From Gaiella occulta (GTDB lineage: Bacteria > Actinomycetota > Thermoleophilia > Gaiellales > Gaiellaceae), in assembly GCF_003351045.1 (NCBI RefSeq), contig NZ_QQZY01000007.1, forward strand, positions 62,001 to 126,000: 64,000 bases of DNA, read 5' to 3'. The notes under the pieces are model-generated. The model had not been told where the DNA came from. It ran no database searches and saw only the letters and a program-made list of their open reading frames with translations. Shown here piece after piece: positions 42,758-51,179 of this stretch; within the stretch, counting starts at the first letter, position 1; every line of letters starts with the position of its first letter. The translations under genes were made by a program, and so were the position numbers.

Positions 42758-43746
42758 TGCGCGGCTCCACCGTCCGCACGCCGGCCCTCTTTGCCGGCCT
42801 CGCAGCCGCCGTCTTCGTGCTGCCCGCGTTCCTGAGCGACTTCCGCGCGCAGCAGTTCGCCTACGTCGCCATCTACGTGATCTCGCTCACGGGCCTCAAC
42901 GTTCTCACGGGCTACACGGGCCAGATCTCGCTCGGGCACGGAGCCTTCATGGCCGTCGGCGGCTACACGACGGCGATCCTGATGGCCGACCACGGGGTCA
43001 AGGACGTGTGGACGATCCCCGCGGCCGTCGCCGTCGCCGGGGCGGCCGGCTTCCTGTTCGGCATCCCCGCCCTGCGGCTGAGCGGCCTCTACCTCGCGCT
43101 GGCAACGTTTGCGATCGCCGTCGCGACGCCCGCGGTGATCAAGAAGTTCGAGGGCTTCACCGGCGGAGGCTCCGGCATCAACCTGTTCGGAACGCCCGAG
43201 CTGACGGCCTCGCTCACCCCCGTGAAGCTGCTCGGCGTCTCGCTCGACTTCAACAACTGGCTCTACTACCTGTCCTGGTCGCTCGCTCTCGTCGGGTACG
43301 TCCTCGCATGGCTGCTCCTGCGCGGGCGCACCGGGCGTGCGTTCAGGGCCGTGCGGGACAGCGAGACGGCGGCCGCCTCGTCGGGTGTCAGCCTGGCCCG
43401 CTACAAGACGCTCGCGTCCACGGTCGGCGCGGCGTACGCCGGTGCCGCCGGAGCCCTGTTCGCGATCGCGACGACGTTCGTCAACCCCGACACGTTCCCC
43501 ATCTCGCTGTCGATCTTCCTGCTCGTCGGCGTCGTCGTCGGCGGGCTCGGATCGCTCACGGGGCTGGTCGCCGGTGCCGTGTTCATCCAGTTCCTGCCCC
43601 TGTGGGCGCAGAGCGTGTCCAACTCGCCGGGTGCGCCCGCGGTCGTCTACGGCGTGATCCTCATCGTCGTCATGCTGGTGCTGCCGGGGGGATTCTCGGG
43701 ATTGCTCGCGCGAGTCGGTGCGTTGCGCGCAGCGCGTCGCGGGTGA
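42757..43746 (+). CDS. livM: Branched-chain amino acid ABC transporter permease LivM
   Basis: 329 residues with about eight to ten membrane segments. 'YAIYVISLTGLNVLTGYTGQISLGHGAFMAVGGYTTAIL'-like N-terminal sequence and 'GRAFRAVRDSETAAASSGVSLARYKTLASTVGAAYAGAAGAL' are LivM hallmarks. GGAAGG lies 5 nt before the ATG, which shares a base with the livH stop. It is followed by 128 bp before the receptor gene, where the expression level may be reset. Confidence 0.9.
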   Translation: MRGSTVRTPALFAGLAAAVFVLPAFLSDFRAQQFAYVAIYVISLTGLNVLTGYTGQISLGHGAFMAVGGYTTAILMADHGVKDVWTIPAAVAVAGAAGFLFGIPALRLSGLYLALATFAIAVATPAVIKKFEGFTGGGSGINLFGTPELTASLTPVKLLGVSLDFNNWLYYLSWSLALVGYVLAWLLLRGRTGRAFRAVRDSETAAASSGVSLARYKTLASTVGAAYAGAAGALFAIATTFVNPDTFPISLSIFLLVGVVVGGLGSLTGLVAGAVFIQFLPLWAQSVSNSPGAPAVVYGVILIVVMLVLPGGFSGLLARVGALRAARRG

Positions 43747-43874
43747 GCGCGGACGCTCACGGTTTCGCCACGATCTCCTAACACGCCGGGGCTACGATCC
43801 GGCGGGACGGTCGACCGCCTTCCCACCGCGCCGACGACGTCGGATCCGCTGCGAACCAAAGGAGATCCACCCCG

Positions 43875-45116
43875 ATGAGCAGGAAGCCGGCGCTCACGTG
43901 CCTCGCGCTCGCCGCCGCGCTTGCCCTCGGCGTCACGGCCGCGCCGGCCGGCACGGCGCGGAGCGCAGGCGACCCGGGCGTCACGTCCACGTCGATCCTG
44001 CTCGGCGGCACGTCGCCGCTGTCCGGCCCGGCCTCCGCGCACGCGGCGGTGGCGCGCGGAGCGGAAGCGTACTTCAGGTACGTGAACGCGACGGGCGGCG
44101 TGCACGGCCGCAAGATCGTCTACGAGGTTCTCGACGACGCCTCCGACCCGGCGCAGAGCGCGCAGGCGACGCGCCGGCTCGTCGAGCAGGACAGGGTGTT
44201 CGCGGTCTTCAACTCGTTCGGCAGCGCGCAGAACCTCGCGGTGCGCGACTACCTCAACGCCCAGAAGGTGCCGCAGCTGTTCGTCGCCTCCGGCGCGACG
44301 ACGTGGGGCCGCGACTACGCGCAGTACCCGTACACGACCGGCTTCCAGCCGAGCTCCGAGGCCGAGGGCTGGGTGTACGGCAAGTATCTGGCGCGCACCG
44401 CGCCGGGGGCGAAGATCGCCGTCCTGTTCCAGAGCGACGACGACGGCAGGGATCTGCTCGGCGGCCTCAAGAAGGGCATCCGGCGCTCGCGCGTGAAGGT
44501 GGTGGCGGCGCAGCCCTACGAGGTGACCGCCTCCGACGTGGGCCCGCAGATCGCGAAGCTGAAGTCGTCGGGTGCCGACACCCTCGCGATCTTCGCGACG
44601 CCGACGTTCGCGAGGGAGGCCTACGCGCTCGCCGACAAGCTCGGCTGGAAGCCGAAGCGGGTGATCGCCAGTGCCGCCTCCTCGGACGCGGACACCATGC
44701 GGCTCGCGTCCGCGAGCGGGTCGAACAGGATCGTCGAGGGCACCGTCTCGATCGTCTTCGTCAAGGACCCGACCGACCCGTCGTGGAAGAACGACAGGGC
44801 GATCAGGCAGTACCGCCTGATCATGAAGCGCTACGCGCCCGGCGCGAGCATCGACGACGTCGACCACGTCTACGGCATGGCGGTCGCCTGGACGACCGTC
44901 GAGGCGCTCAAGCGGGCGGGCAAGGATCTCACGCGCGCCTCGCTGCTGAAGGCGGTCGACAACCTCGACGCTCCGGGCAACCCGTTCCTGCTGCCGGGCA
45001 TCGCGTTGAAGACCGCCGGCGCGGATCACTACCCGATCGAGCAGATGCTGCTGCGGCGCTGGCAGAAGGGCTCGTGGAAGTCCTTCGGCGGGCTCTGGGG
45101 GTACCGGGTCTCGTAG
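43875..45116 (+). CDS. Branched-chain amino acid-type ABC substrate-binding protein
   Basis: 413 residues. A Sec signal peptide ('LTCLALAAALALGVTAAPAGTA') precedes a type I binding fold: 'TSILLGGTSPLSGPASAHAAVARGAEAYFRYVNATGGVHGRKIVYEVLDDASDP'. It is the receptor of the LivGFHM set upstream. It resembles the orphan receptor at 28384 throughout ('KVPQLFVASGATTWGRDY' versus 'KVPQLLNASGASTWGRDW'), so the two are paralogues. AAAGGAG precedes the ATG. A TACGAT at 43793 could be its own promoter. The specific ligand is not known. Confidence 0.87.
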   Translation: MSRKPALTCLALAAALALGVTAAPAGTARSAGDPGVTSTSILLGGTSPLSGPASAHAAVARGAEAYFRYVNATGGVHGRKIVYEVLDDASDPAQSAQATRRLVEQDRVFAVFNSFGSAQNLAVRDYLNAQKVPQLFVASGATTWGRDYAQYPYTTGFQPSSEAEGWVYGKYLARTAPGAKIAVLFQSDDDGRDLLGGLKKGIRRSRVKVVAAQPYEVTASDVGPQIAKLKSSGADTLAIFATPTFAREAYALADKLGWKPKRVIASAASSDADTMRLASASGSNRIVEGTVSIVFVKDPTDPSWKNDRAIRQYRLIMKRYAPGASIDDVDHVYGMAVAWTTVEALKRAGKDLTRASLLKAVDNLDAPGNPFLLPGIALKTAGADHYPIEQMLLRRWQKGSWKSFGGLWGYRVS

Positions 45117-45230
45117 CGCGGGGAGCGCCGCGGCCGCCGCGAACGAACACGTGCCCGGCTGCGCCGCCGCGGGTTCGCGTATGCTTCCGTCTCCGGCGCG
45201 AGGAGACCGCCCGGCGACACCACGTCACCG

Positions 45231-47594
45231 ATGACCGATCTCGTCTCCGAGCTGCTCAGCGCACCCCTGGACGACCTCCTCGCCGAGGCGCGCCGCCTGC
45301 GTGCCGGCCCGCTCGTCACCTACTCGCCCAAGGTCTTCGTCCCCCTCACGACCCTCTGTCGCGACGTGTGCGGCTACTGCACGTTCGCACGGCCGCCGCG
45401 CCGGGGCGAGCGGGCGTTCATGACCGAGGACGAGGTGCTCGCGGTGGCGCGCGCGGGAGCCGCCGCGGGCTGCACCGAGGCGCTGTTCACGCTCGGCGAC
45501 AAGCCCGAGCTGCGCTACAGGAGCGCGCGCGAGGAGCTCGCCGCCCTCGGCTGCGCGACGACGCTCGACTACCTCGCCCGCTGCGCGCGGCTCGTGCTCG
45601 ACGAGACCGGGCTGCTGCCGCACCTCAATCCGGGCGTGATGACGCGCGACGAGATCTCGATGCTGCGACCGGTCTCGGCGTCGATGGGGATCATGCTCGA
45701 GACCGTCTCCGAGCGGCTGTCGCGGAGGGGCGGGCCGCACTGGGCCTCGCCCGACAAGGTGCCGGCGCGGCGGCTCGAGACGATCCGGCTCGCCGGGGAG
45801 CTCGCGGTGCCGTTCACGAGCGGCATCCTGATCGGCATCGGCGAGACCCGCGAGGAGCGGATCGACGCTCTTCTCGCGTTGAAGCGGCTCGGCGCGGAGC
45901 TCGGCCACGTGGGCGAGGTGATCGTCCAGAACTTCCGCGCCAAGCCGGGCACCCGCATGGCGGGCCATCCCGACGCGACGATGGAGGAGCACCTGTGGTC
46001 GGTCGCCGTCGCGCGGATCCTGCTCGGGCCCTGCTGGCACGTGCAGGCGCCGCCGAACCTCGCCTACGACGACTTCCCGCTCCTGCTCGACGCCGGCATC
46101 GACGACTGGGGCGGCGTCTCGCCCGTCACGATCGACCACGTCAACCCCGAGGCGCCGTGGCCGGCGATCGACCGCCTGCGCGAGGCGACCGCCTCGCGCG
46201 GCCTCGAGCTCGTGCCGCGGCTGCCGCTCTACCCCGAGTACGTCGCCGACCTCGAGCGCTGGGTCGACCCGGCGCTGCAGCCGGCCGTGCGACGGGCCTC
46301 CGACGCGCTCGGCCTCGCCCGCGAGGATCGTTGGGCGCCCGGTGAGCCGGTCGCCGTCCCGTTCCTCGTCCGCCGCGACGCGCCGCCGCTCGAGCTCGCC
46401 GGCGAGGAGCTCGGCGAGGCGGAGCTCGTGCGGCTCTTCTCGGCCCGCGGCAGCGAGCGCGAGCGCGTCTTCGCCGCCGCCGACCGGCTGCGGCGCGAGG
46501 TGTGCGGCGACGAGGTCTCCTACGTCGTCACCCGCAACATCCAGTACACGAACGTCTGTTACTTCAAATGCGGCTTCTGCGCGTTCTCGAAGGGCAAGCT
46601 CGCGGAGAACCTGCGCGGGCCCGCATACCTCGTGCCGATGGAGGAGATCGTGCGCCGCGCGCAGGAGGCGTGGGCGCGTGGCGCGACCGAGGTGTGCCTG
46701 CAGGGCGGCATCCACCCGGCCTTCACGGGCGACTACTACGCGGAGGTCGTCGCGGCGATCAAGGCGGCCGTGCCCGAGATCCACGTACATGCCTTTTCGG
46801 CGCTCGAGGTCTGGCAGGGAGCCGCGACGCTCGGGGTCTCGCTCGACGACTACCTCGCCCGGCTGCGCGACCTCGGCCTCGGCTCGCTACCGGGTACGGC
46901 GGCGGAGATCCTCGACGACGAGGTGCGGGCGCTCATCTGTCCGGACAAGGTCTGCACCGACCAGTGGCTCGAGGTGCACGACGCCGCTCATCGCGTCGGG
47001 CTGCGCTCGAACGTGACGATGATGATGGGGCACGTCGAGCGGCCCGTGCACTGGGCCCGCCACCTGTTGCGGGCGCGGGAGCAGCAGCAGCACAGCGGCG
47101 GCTTCACCGAGTTCGTGCCGCTGCCGTTCGTGCCGATGGAGGCGCCGATGTTCCTCAAGGGCCGCGCGCGCCGCGGGCCGACCTTCGGCGAGGTGCTGCT
47201 CGTGCACGCGGTTGCGCGGCTCGCCCTGCACCCGCTGATCACGAACGTCCAGGTCTCGTGGGTCAAGCTCGGGCCGGACGGCGTGCGCCAGGCGCTCGCC
47301 GCGGGCGTCAACGACCTCGGCGGCACGCTCATGAACGAGTCGATCTCGCGCGCGGCCGGCTCGGAGTGGGGGCAGGAGCTGCCGCCCGAGCAGATGGAGG
47401 CGCTGATCCGCTCCGCCGGCCGCGTGCCGCGCCAGCGGACGACGACCTACGGCGTGCCGCCGCAGGAGCAGGTGCGGCGCTCGTTCGGAGCGGAGCCGCT
47501 CGCCGAGCCTCTCAACCCGCCGGTGCGCGAGTCGGGGCTGAAGGCGCCGCCGCGGCTCGTGCGGCCGGGGCTCGTCGGGGCCCGCGCGCGCTAG
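45231..47594 (+). CDS. fbiC: FO synthase, fused CofG-CofH (F420 biosynthesis)
   Basis: 787 residues made of two radical-SAM halves. The CofG half has the cluster motif Cys43-x3-Cys47-x2-Cys50 (CRDVCGYC). The CofH half has Cys443-x3-Cys447-x2-Cys450 (CYFKCGFC). Together they join tyrosine to the pyrimidine precursor to make 7,8-didemethyl-8-hydroxy-5-deazariboflavin, the F420 chromophore. Fusion of the two is an actinobacterial trait. A TATGCT box (45180) and the GAGGAG at 45201 may serve as expression signals. The TAG stop lies in the first four bases of the 165-bp repeat element, so the element abuts the gene with no spacer. Confidence 0.95.
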   Translation: MTDLVSELLSAPLDDLLAEARRLRAGPLVTYSPKVFVPLTTLCRDVCGYCTFARPPRRGERAFMTEDEVLAVARAGAAAGCTEALFTLGDKPELRYRSAREELAALGCATTLDYLARCARLVLDETGLLPHLNPGVMTRDEISMLRPVSASMGIMLETVSERLSRRGGPHWASPDKVPARRLETIRLAGELAVPFTSGILIGIGETREERIDALLALKRLGAELGHVGEVIVQNFRAKPGTRMAGHPDATMEEHLWSVAVARILLGPCWHVQAPPNLAYDDFPLLLDAGIDDWGGVSPVTIDHVNPEAPWPAIDRLREATASRGLELVPRLPLYPEYVADLERWVDPALQPAVRRASDALGLAREDRWAPGEPVAVPFLVRRDAPPLELAGEELGEAELVRLFSARGSERERVFAAADRLRREVCGDEVSYVVTRNIQYTNVCYFKCGFCAFSKGKLAENLRGPAYLVPMEEIVRRAQEAWARGATEVCLQGGIHPAFTGDYYAEVVAAIKAAVPEIHVHAFSALEVWQGAATLGVSLDDYLARLRDLGLGSLPGTAAEILDDEVRALICPDKVCTDQWLEVHDAAHRVGLRSNVTMMMGHVERPVHWARHLLRAREQQQHSGGFTEFVPLPFVPMEAPMFLKGRARRGPTFGEVLLVHAVARLALHPLITNVQVSWVKLGPDGVRQALAAGVNDLGGTLMNESISRAAGSEWGQELPPEQMEALIRSAGRVPRQRTTTYGVPPQEQVRRSFGAEPLAEPLNPPVRESGLKAPPRLVRPGLVGARAR

Positions 47595-47755
47595 TGCGGC
47601 GTCTCGCACCATTCCACCGGAAAGCCTTGTTGCGAGACGCCGCACTCGATGCTTGCTGCATGTCGCCCGGCTGCGGCGCAGCCGGGCGACATGCTCCTGA
47701 ACGGGCGCGCTTCGCGCGCCCGTTTCGGGTCGAACGTCTGGAGACGGCGCACGAG
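47591..47755 (+). repeat. 165-bp inverted-repeat element, copy 1 (MITE-like/structured)
   Basis: The element begins CTAGTGCGGCGTCTC and ends GAGACGGCGCACGAG, giving 15-bp terminal inverted repeats with 2 mismatches. Inside are three hairpins: a 15-bp stem (47594-47608 with 47631-47645), a perfect 17-bp stem with a 3-nt loop (47658-47674 with 47678-47694, left arm GCATGTCGCCCGGCTGC) and a perfect 10-bp stem (47701-47710 with 47714-47723). A second copy of identical length, reverse orientation and 153 of 165 matching bases is at 63643-63807. It has no coding potential. It starts at the fbiC stop codon and may double as its terminator. Confidence 0.92.
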
Positions 47756-47818
47756 CGAAGCGCTCTCGCGGCGCGGCGGACGGGGTCGTCCTCGTCCTGC
47801 GCATCCGCGGGAGGTCGA

Positions 47819-47944
47819 CTGAACGGGCTCGTCGAGGTGATCGGGGCGCCGGAGATGGCGCCGTTGCGCTACCGGGTGCTCCACGCGGGCGCGCGTCTCG
47901 GCGGCGACGATCGAGCCGCCCTCGAGCGAGGCCTGGTCGTGACG
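47819..47944 (+). pseudogene. Remnant resembling a haem-binding (Haem_bd) domain C-terminus
   Basis: The + frame encodes 'LVEVIGAPEMAPLRYRVLHAGARLGGDDRAALERGLVVT', about 42 residues. It follows the pattern of the end of Haem_bd domains (EMPPxxYxxLHPxARLSxxERxALxxGL). No CxxCH or start codon lies upstream; the repeat element occupies the upstream side. It therefore looks like the tail of a lost gene. The remaining DNA from 47756 to 48024 shows nothing else recognisable. Confidence 0.4.
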
Positions 47945-48024
47945 CGGACGGCCTCGCCGCCCGGGCGCCGCCGGGGAAAGGCGCGGTGCCCACGGCGGGA
48001 TGAGCCGGGTCCGCGCGCCGAGGC

Positions 48025-48750
48025 CTACATGCCGGCGGTGGCCTCGCGCGCCTCGGCGAGCGTGAAGCGACCGCGCAGGAGCGCGCTTCCGGCCACGGCT
48101 CCCTCGCATCCGGCTGCGCGGACGGCGACGAGGTCGGCGACCGACGCGATCCCGCCCGCCGCGAGCACCGGCACGCCGCACGGCAGCACCTCGGCGAGCA
48201 GGCCGAGGTCGGGCCCGGCGAGCGACCCGTCGCGCGAGGCGCTCGTCACGAGCAGCCGCGCGACTCCCGCCTGCGCGCAGCGCCGCGCGAGCTCCGCCGC
48301 GGTGATCTCCGAGGCCCGCGTCCACCCGTCGACGGCGACGCTGCCGTCGCGGACGTCGATCGCGACGACGAGCGCCTCCCCGAAGCGGGTCGCAGCCTCT
48401 TCGAGGAACGACGGCGAGAGCGCGGCGGTGCCCACCATGACGCGGTCTGCGCCAGCGTCGAGTGCCGCCTCGATCGAGGCGGCGGAGCGGTAGCCGCCGC
48501 CGACCTGGAGCGGCAGGCCTCCTGCCTGGGCGACGCGGGCTACGAGGTCGAGCGTCGGCGTGCCCGAGAAGGCGCCGTCGAGATCGACGAGATGAAGCCG
48601 GGTCGCGCCCTCGGAGGCGAAGCGGCGCGCGAGATCGACCGGATCTCCGCCCTCGATCGTGACCGCCTCGCGGCGCCCCTGGGCAAGCCGGACGGCGCGG
48701 CCCTCGAGCACGTCGATCGCAGGGATCACTTCGAACTGATGTGTTAGCAC
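48025..48750 (-). CDS. hisA: Phosphoribosylformimino-AICAR ribotide isomerase
   Basis: 241 residues, (beta/alpha)8 barrel. The first-strand catalytic aspartate is in VIPAIDVLEGRAVRL; 'LHLVDLDGAFSG' and the phosphate loop 'LQVGGGYRS' follow. The C-half site 'LVTSASRDGSLAGPD' keeps the Thr and Asp of the usual TDIxxDG. It catalyses the fourth step of histidine synthesis. It is transcribed away from the rest of the his genes, across a shared operator. GTG 48750 lies 6 nt after a TAGCAT box (leaderless); GTG 48729 is the alternative start with a more family-like N-terminus. Confidence 0.92.
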   Translation of the reverse strand: MLTHQFEVIPAIDVLEGRAVRLAQGRREAVTIEGGDPVDLARRFASEGATRLHLVDLDGAFSGTPTLDLVARVAQAGGLPLQVGGGYRSAASIEAALDAGADRVMVGTAALSPSFLEEAATRFGEALVVAIDVRDGSVAVDGWTRASEITAAELARRCAQAGVARLLVTSASRDGSLAGPDLGLLAEVLPCGVPVLAAGGIASVADLVAVRAAGCEGAVAGSALLRGRFTLAEAREATAGM

Positions 48751-48768
48751 GCTAACATGCTATCATGT
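48742..48768. promoter_or_regulatory. Divergent his promoter/operator with nested inverted repeats
   Basis: TGTTAGCACGCTAACA (48742-48757) is a perfect 7-bp inverted repeat around AC. A second repeat, ACATG-CTAT-CATGT (48755-48768), overlaps it, and the half-site GCTAAC recurs 8 bp on as GCTATC. TAGCAT on the minus strand (48757-48762) is the -10 for hisA, and TATCAT on the plus strand (48761-48766) is the -10 for the YerC-like regulator gene. A repressor bound here would block both promoters. The YerC/TrpR-like protein encoded next door is the obvious candidate. Confidence 0.6.
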
Positions 48769-48775
48769 GAGGGTG

Positions 48776-49111
48776 ATGACGCAGACGCGATCGACATCCG
48801 CTCCCGCCGCGGAGCACGCAGTCGAGCCGGTCGCCGGCCTCGACGAGCTCGCCGCCGCGCTGCGCACCCTGCGCAGCGACGAGGAGGTGACGCGCTTCCT
48901 CCGCGATCTCTGCACGCTACCCGAGTTGCAGGCGCTCGCGCATCGCTGGCAGACGGCGCGCCTTCTCGACGAGGGCGTGCCGTACGTCGAGATCGCCGAC
49001 CGCGTGCCCACGTCGACGGCGACGGTGACGCGCGTGGCCCAGTGGCTCAGGCACGGCACGGGTGGCTACCGCGTCGCCCTCGACCGCGTCAACCGCAAGG
49101 GCCGCGTATGA
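48776..49111 (+). CDS. YerC/TrpR-like repressor, candidate histidine regulator
   Basis: 111 residues. After a disordered N-terminus, 'LDELAAALRTLRSDEEVTRFLRDLCTLPELQALAHRWQTARLLDEGVPYVEIADRVPTSTATVTRVAQWLRHGTGGY' matches the TrpR-superfamily YerC/YecD proteins, with the helix-turn-helix in VPYVEIADRVPTSTATVTRV. Relatives in Gram-positive bacteria have been assigned as histidine-biosynthesis regulators (HisR). ATG 48776 is favoured: TATCAT lies 9 nt upstream and no ribosome site exists. GTG 48767 and 48773 are in frame. It leads the operon and overlaps hisG by 4 bp, so it would autoregulate the pathway. Confidence 0.82.
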   Translation: MTQTRSTSAPAAEHAVEPVAGLDELAAALRTLRSDEEVTRFLRDLCTLPELQALAHRWQTARLLDEGVPYVEIADRVPTSTATVTRVAQWLRHGTGGYRVALDRVNRKGRV

Positions 49112-49995
49112 GCGCGACGTTCACGCGGGCCGGCGAGAACGGCAGGCTCACGCTCGCCGTGCCCGCCAAGGGAAGGATGTCCGAGCCGGCGCTGAAGCTG
49201 TGCGCCGACGCGGGCCTCTCGTTCGAGACGACCGAGCGCTCGCTCGTCGTGCCGTGCGCCAACGCGCCCGTCGACCTCCTGCTCGTGCGGCCGAGCGACA
49301 TCCCCGAGTACGTCCAGGACGGCGTCGTCCACCTCGGCATCACGGGAGCGAACCTCGTCGTCGAGGCGCAGGCCGACGTCGTCACCCTCTCCGAGCTCGG
49401 CTTCGCGCGCTGCACGCTTCAGGCCGCCGTGCCCGACGACGCCCCGCCGACGGCGATCGAGGACCTGGACCGGCTGCGCGTCGCCACGGCCTATCCCGTG
49501 TCGACGCGGCTCCTGCTGGAGGAGAGAGGCGTGTCGGCCGAGCTCGTGCCCGTCTCCGGGTCGGTCGAGGCGACACCACGGCTCGGCCTCGCGGATGCGA
49601 TCGTCGATCTCGTCTCGACCGGCTCCACCGCGAGCGCGAACGGCCTGCGCCTGATCGGGAAGCTGCTCTCCTCGCAGGCCGTCCTCATCGGCGGCCGCGG
49701 CGCGGTCGTCGAGCAGCGCGACCTCGTCGAACGGCTCGAGCTCATGCTCTCGGGCGTCGTCGCCGCCCGCAGGCGGCGGTACGTGATGATGAACGCGAAC
49801 GTCGAGACGTTGCCCGCGATCCGCGCCGTGCTGCCGAGCATGGGCGCGCCGACGGTGCTGACGCTCGCCGACGAGGGCGCGATCGCGGTGCACGCAGCCG
49901 TCGATGCCGACGACGTGTGGTCGCTGCTCCCGGCTCTGCGCGAGGCGGGGGCCTCGTCCATCCTCGTGCTCCCGATCGAGAGGCTCGTCCCGTGA
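49108..49995 (+). CDS. hisG: ATP phosphoribosyltransferase (long form)
   Basis: 295 residues. The catalytic bilobal part is 'GRLTLAVPAKGRMSEPALKLCADAGLSF', 'LLLVRPSDIPEYVQDGVVHLGITGANLVVE' and the PRPP loop 'DAIVDLVSTGSTASANGLRLI'. A C-terminal ACT-like regulatory domain of about 75 residues ('YVMMNANVETLPAIRAVLPSMGAPTVLTLADEGAIAVHAAV') marks the long HisG form, which is feedback-inhibited by histidine and does not need HisZ. It performs the first committed step of the pathway. It overlaps the regulator gene and hisD by 4 bp each. Confidence 0.93.
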   Translation: MSATFTRAGENGRLTLAVPAKGRMSEPALKLCADAGLSFETTERSLVVPCANAPVDLLLVRPSDIPEYVQDGVVHLGITGANLVVEAQADVVTLSELGFARCTLQAAVPDDAPPTAIEDLDRLRVATAYPVSTRLLLEERGVSAELVPVSGSVEATPRLGLADAIVDLVSTGSTASANGLRLIGKLLSSQAVLIGGRGAVVEQRDLVERLELMLSGVVAARRRRYVMMNANVETLPAIRAVLPSMGAPTVLTLADEGAIAVHAAVDADDVWSLLPALREAGASSILVLPIERLVP

Positions 49996-51149
49996 GGGGT
50001 GCGGGGCTCGACGAGGCGATCGCCGCCGTTGCGCCGATCGTCGCGGACGTGCGAGACCGCGGCGACACGGCGCTGCTCGAGTGGACGGAGCGCTTCGACG
50101 GGCCGCGCCCGGACGGGATCCGGGTGCCGTGCGAGCGCATCGCGGCAGCATCCGTGCCCCATGACGTGCGCGACGCGCTGCGGCGGATGATCGGCTCCGT
50201 GCGGGCCTTCAGCGAGGCCCAGCGGCCGAGTGACACGTCTGTCGAGGCGGCCCCGGGCATCGTCTCGGAGCGGCGCTGGGTGCCGCTCGACGCCGTCGGC
50301 GTGTGCGTTCCCAGCGGCCGCTCTCCGCTTCCCTCGTCGCTCGTGATGACGGCCGTGCCAGCTCAGGTGGCGGGGGTGCGGCGGATCGCCGTCGTGACGC
50401 CGAACCCCGACGAGGCGATCCTCGCCGTCGCCCGCGAGCTCGGCCTCGACGAGGTGTACGCGGTCGGCGGCGCCCAGGCCGTGGCGGCTCTCGCCTACGG
50501 CACGGACACGATCGCGGCCGTCGACAAGATCGTCGGCCCCGGCAGCGCCTACGTCACCGCCGCGAAGCTGCTCGTCTCGAGCCGCGTCGGGATCGATCTT
50601 CCCGCAGGCCCGAGCGAGGTGGTCGTGATCGCCGACGGGGGCGCGGATCCGGCGGCGTGCGCCGCCGACCTGCTCGCGCAGGCCGAGCACGGCCCCGACA
50701 GCGAGGCGCTGCTGCTCACGACCGATCGTGCGCTGTCCGAGGCCGTCGCTATCATTGTTGCCGAGTATGAAAACATCGTCGTCGAGCTGGTGGAGTCGCT
50801 GGACGAGGCGCTGGAGCGCTCGGAGGCGTTCGCGCCCGAGCACCTCGAGCTGCACGTGGCAGATGCCGAGGCGCTCGTCGCCCGCATCCGCAACGCCGGC
50901 TCGGTGTTCGTCGGCGGCTCCGCCGTCGTGGGCGACTACGCCGCAGGCGCGACCCACGTGCTGCCGACGGGCGGGCTCGCGCGCTCCTCCGGCGGTCTCG
51001 GTCTCGAGTCGTTCCTGAAGCCCCTGCAGATCGTCAGGGCCTCGGCTGCGGGCGCCGCGGCCGCGGCGGCGGTCATCGGCCCGATCGCACGGGTCGAGGG
51101 CCTGCCGCTGCACGCCGCGGCCGCCGAGCACGCGGTCAGGGCCCGGTGA
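49992..51149 (+). CDS. hisD: Histidinol dehydrogenase
   Basis: 385 residues, slightly short against the usual 420-440 because the N-terminal arm is reduced. Motifs include 'DKIVGPGSAYVTAAKLLVSSRVGIDLPAGPSEVVVIAD', 'LLAQAEHGPDSEALLLT', 'EAFAPEHLELHV' (catalytic Glu-His) and 'GATHVLPTGGLARSSGGLGLESFLK'. It oxidises histidinol to histidine with two NAD+ and zinc. The GTG start overlaps the hisG stop. Confidence 0.92.
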   Translation: MRGAGLDEAIAAVAPIVADVRDRGDTALLEWTERFDGPRPDGIRVPCERIAAASVPHDVRDALRRMIGSVRAFSEAQRPSDTSVEAAPGIVSERRWVPLDAVGVCVPSGRSPLPSSLVMTAVPAQVAGVRRIAVVTPNPDEAILAVARELGLDEVYAVGGAQAVAALAYGTDTIAAVDKIVGPGSAYVTAAKLLVSSRVGIDLPAGPSEVVVIADGGADPAACAADLLAQAEHGPDSEALLLTTDRALSEAVAIIVAEYENIVVELVESLDEALERSEAFAPEHLELHVADAEALVARIRNAGSVFVGGSAVVGDYAAGATHVLPTGGLARSSGGLGLESFLKPLQIVRASAAGAAAAAAVIGPIARVEGLPLHAAAAEHAVRAR

Positions 51150-51179
51150 GCGCCGTGGCTGAGCGGAGAGTCGGCTGAG

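Noticed and set aside
43793-43798. TACGAT as a promoter for the Liv receptor gene
   Set aside because: It is possible, but no -35 is visible and the start lies about 77 nt downstream. It is mentioned with the gene and not listed as a separate feature.
45133-45180. CGCGAAC/GTTCGCG inverted repeat before fbiC as an operator
   Set aside because: It could as well be the terminator of the preceding receptor gene. GC-rich inverted repeats of this size are frequent here, so no specific role is supported.
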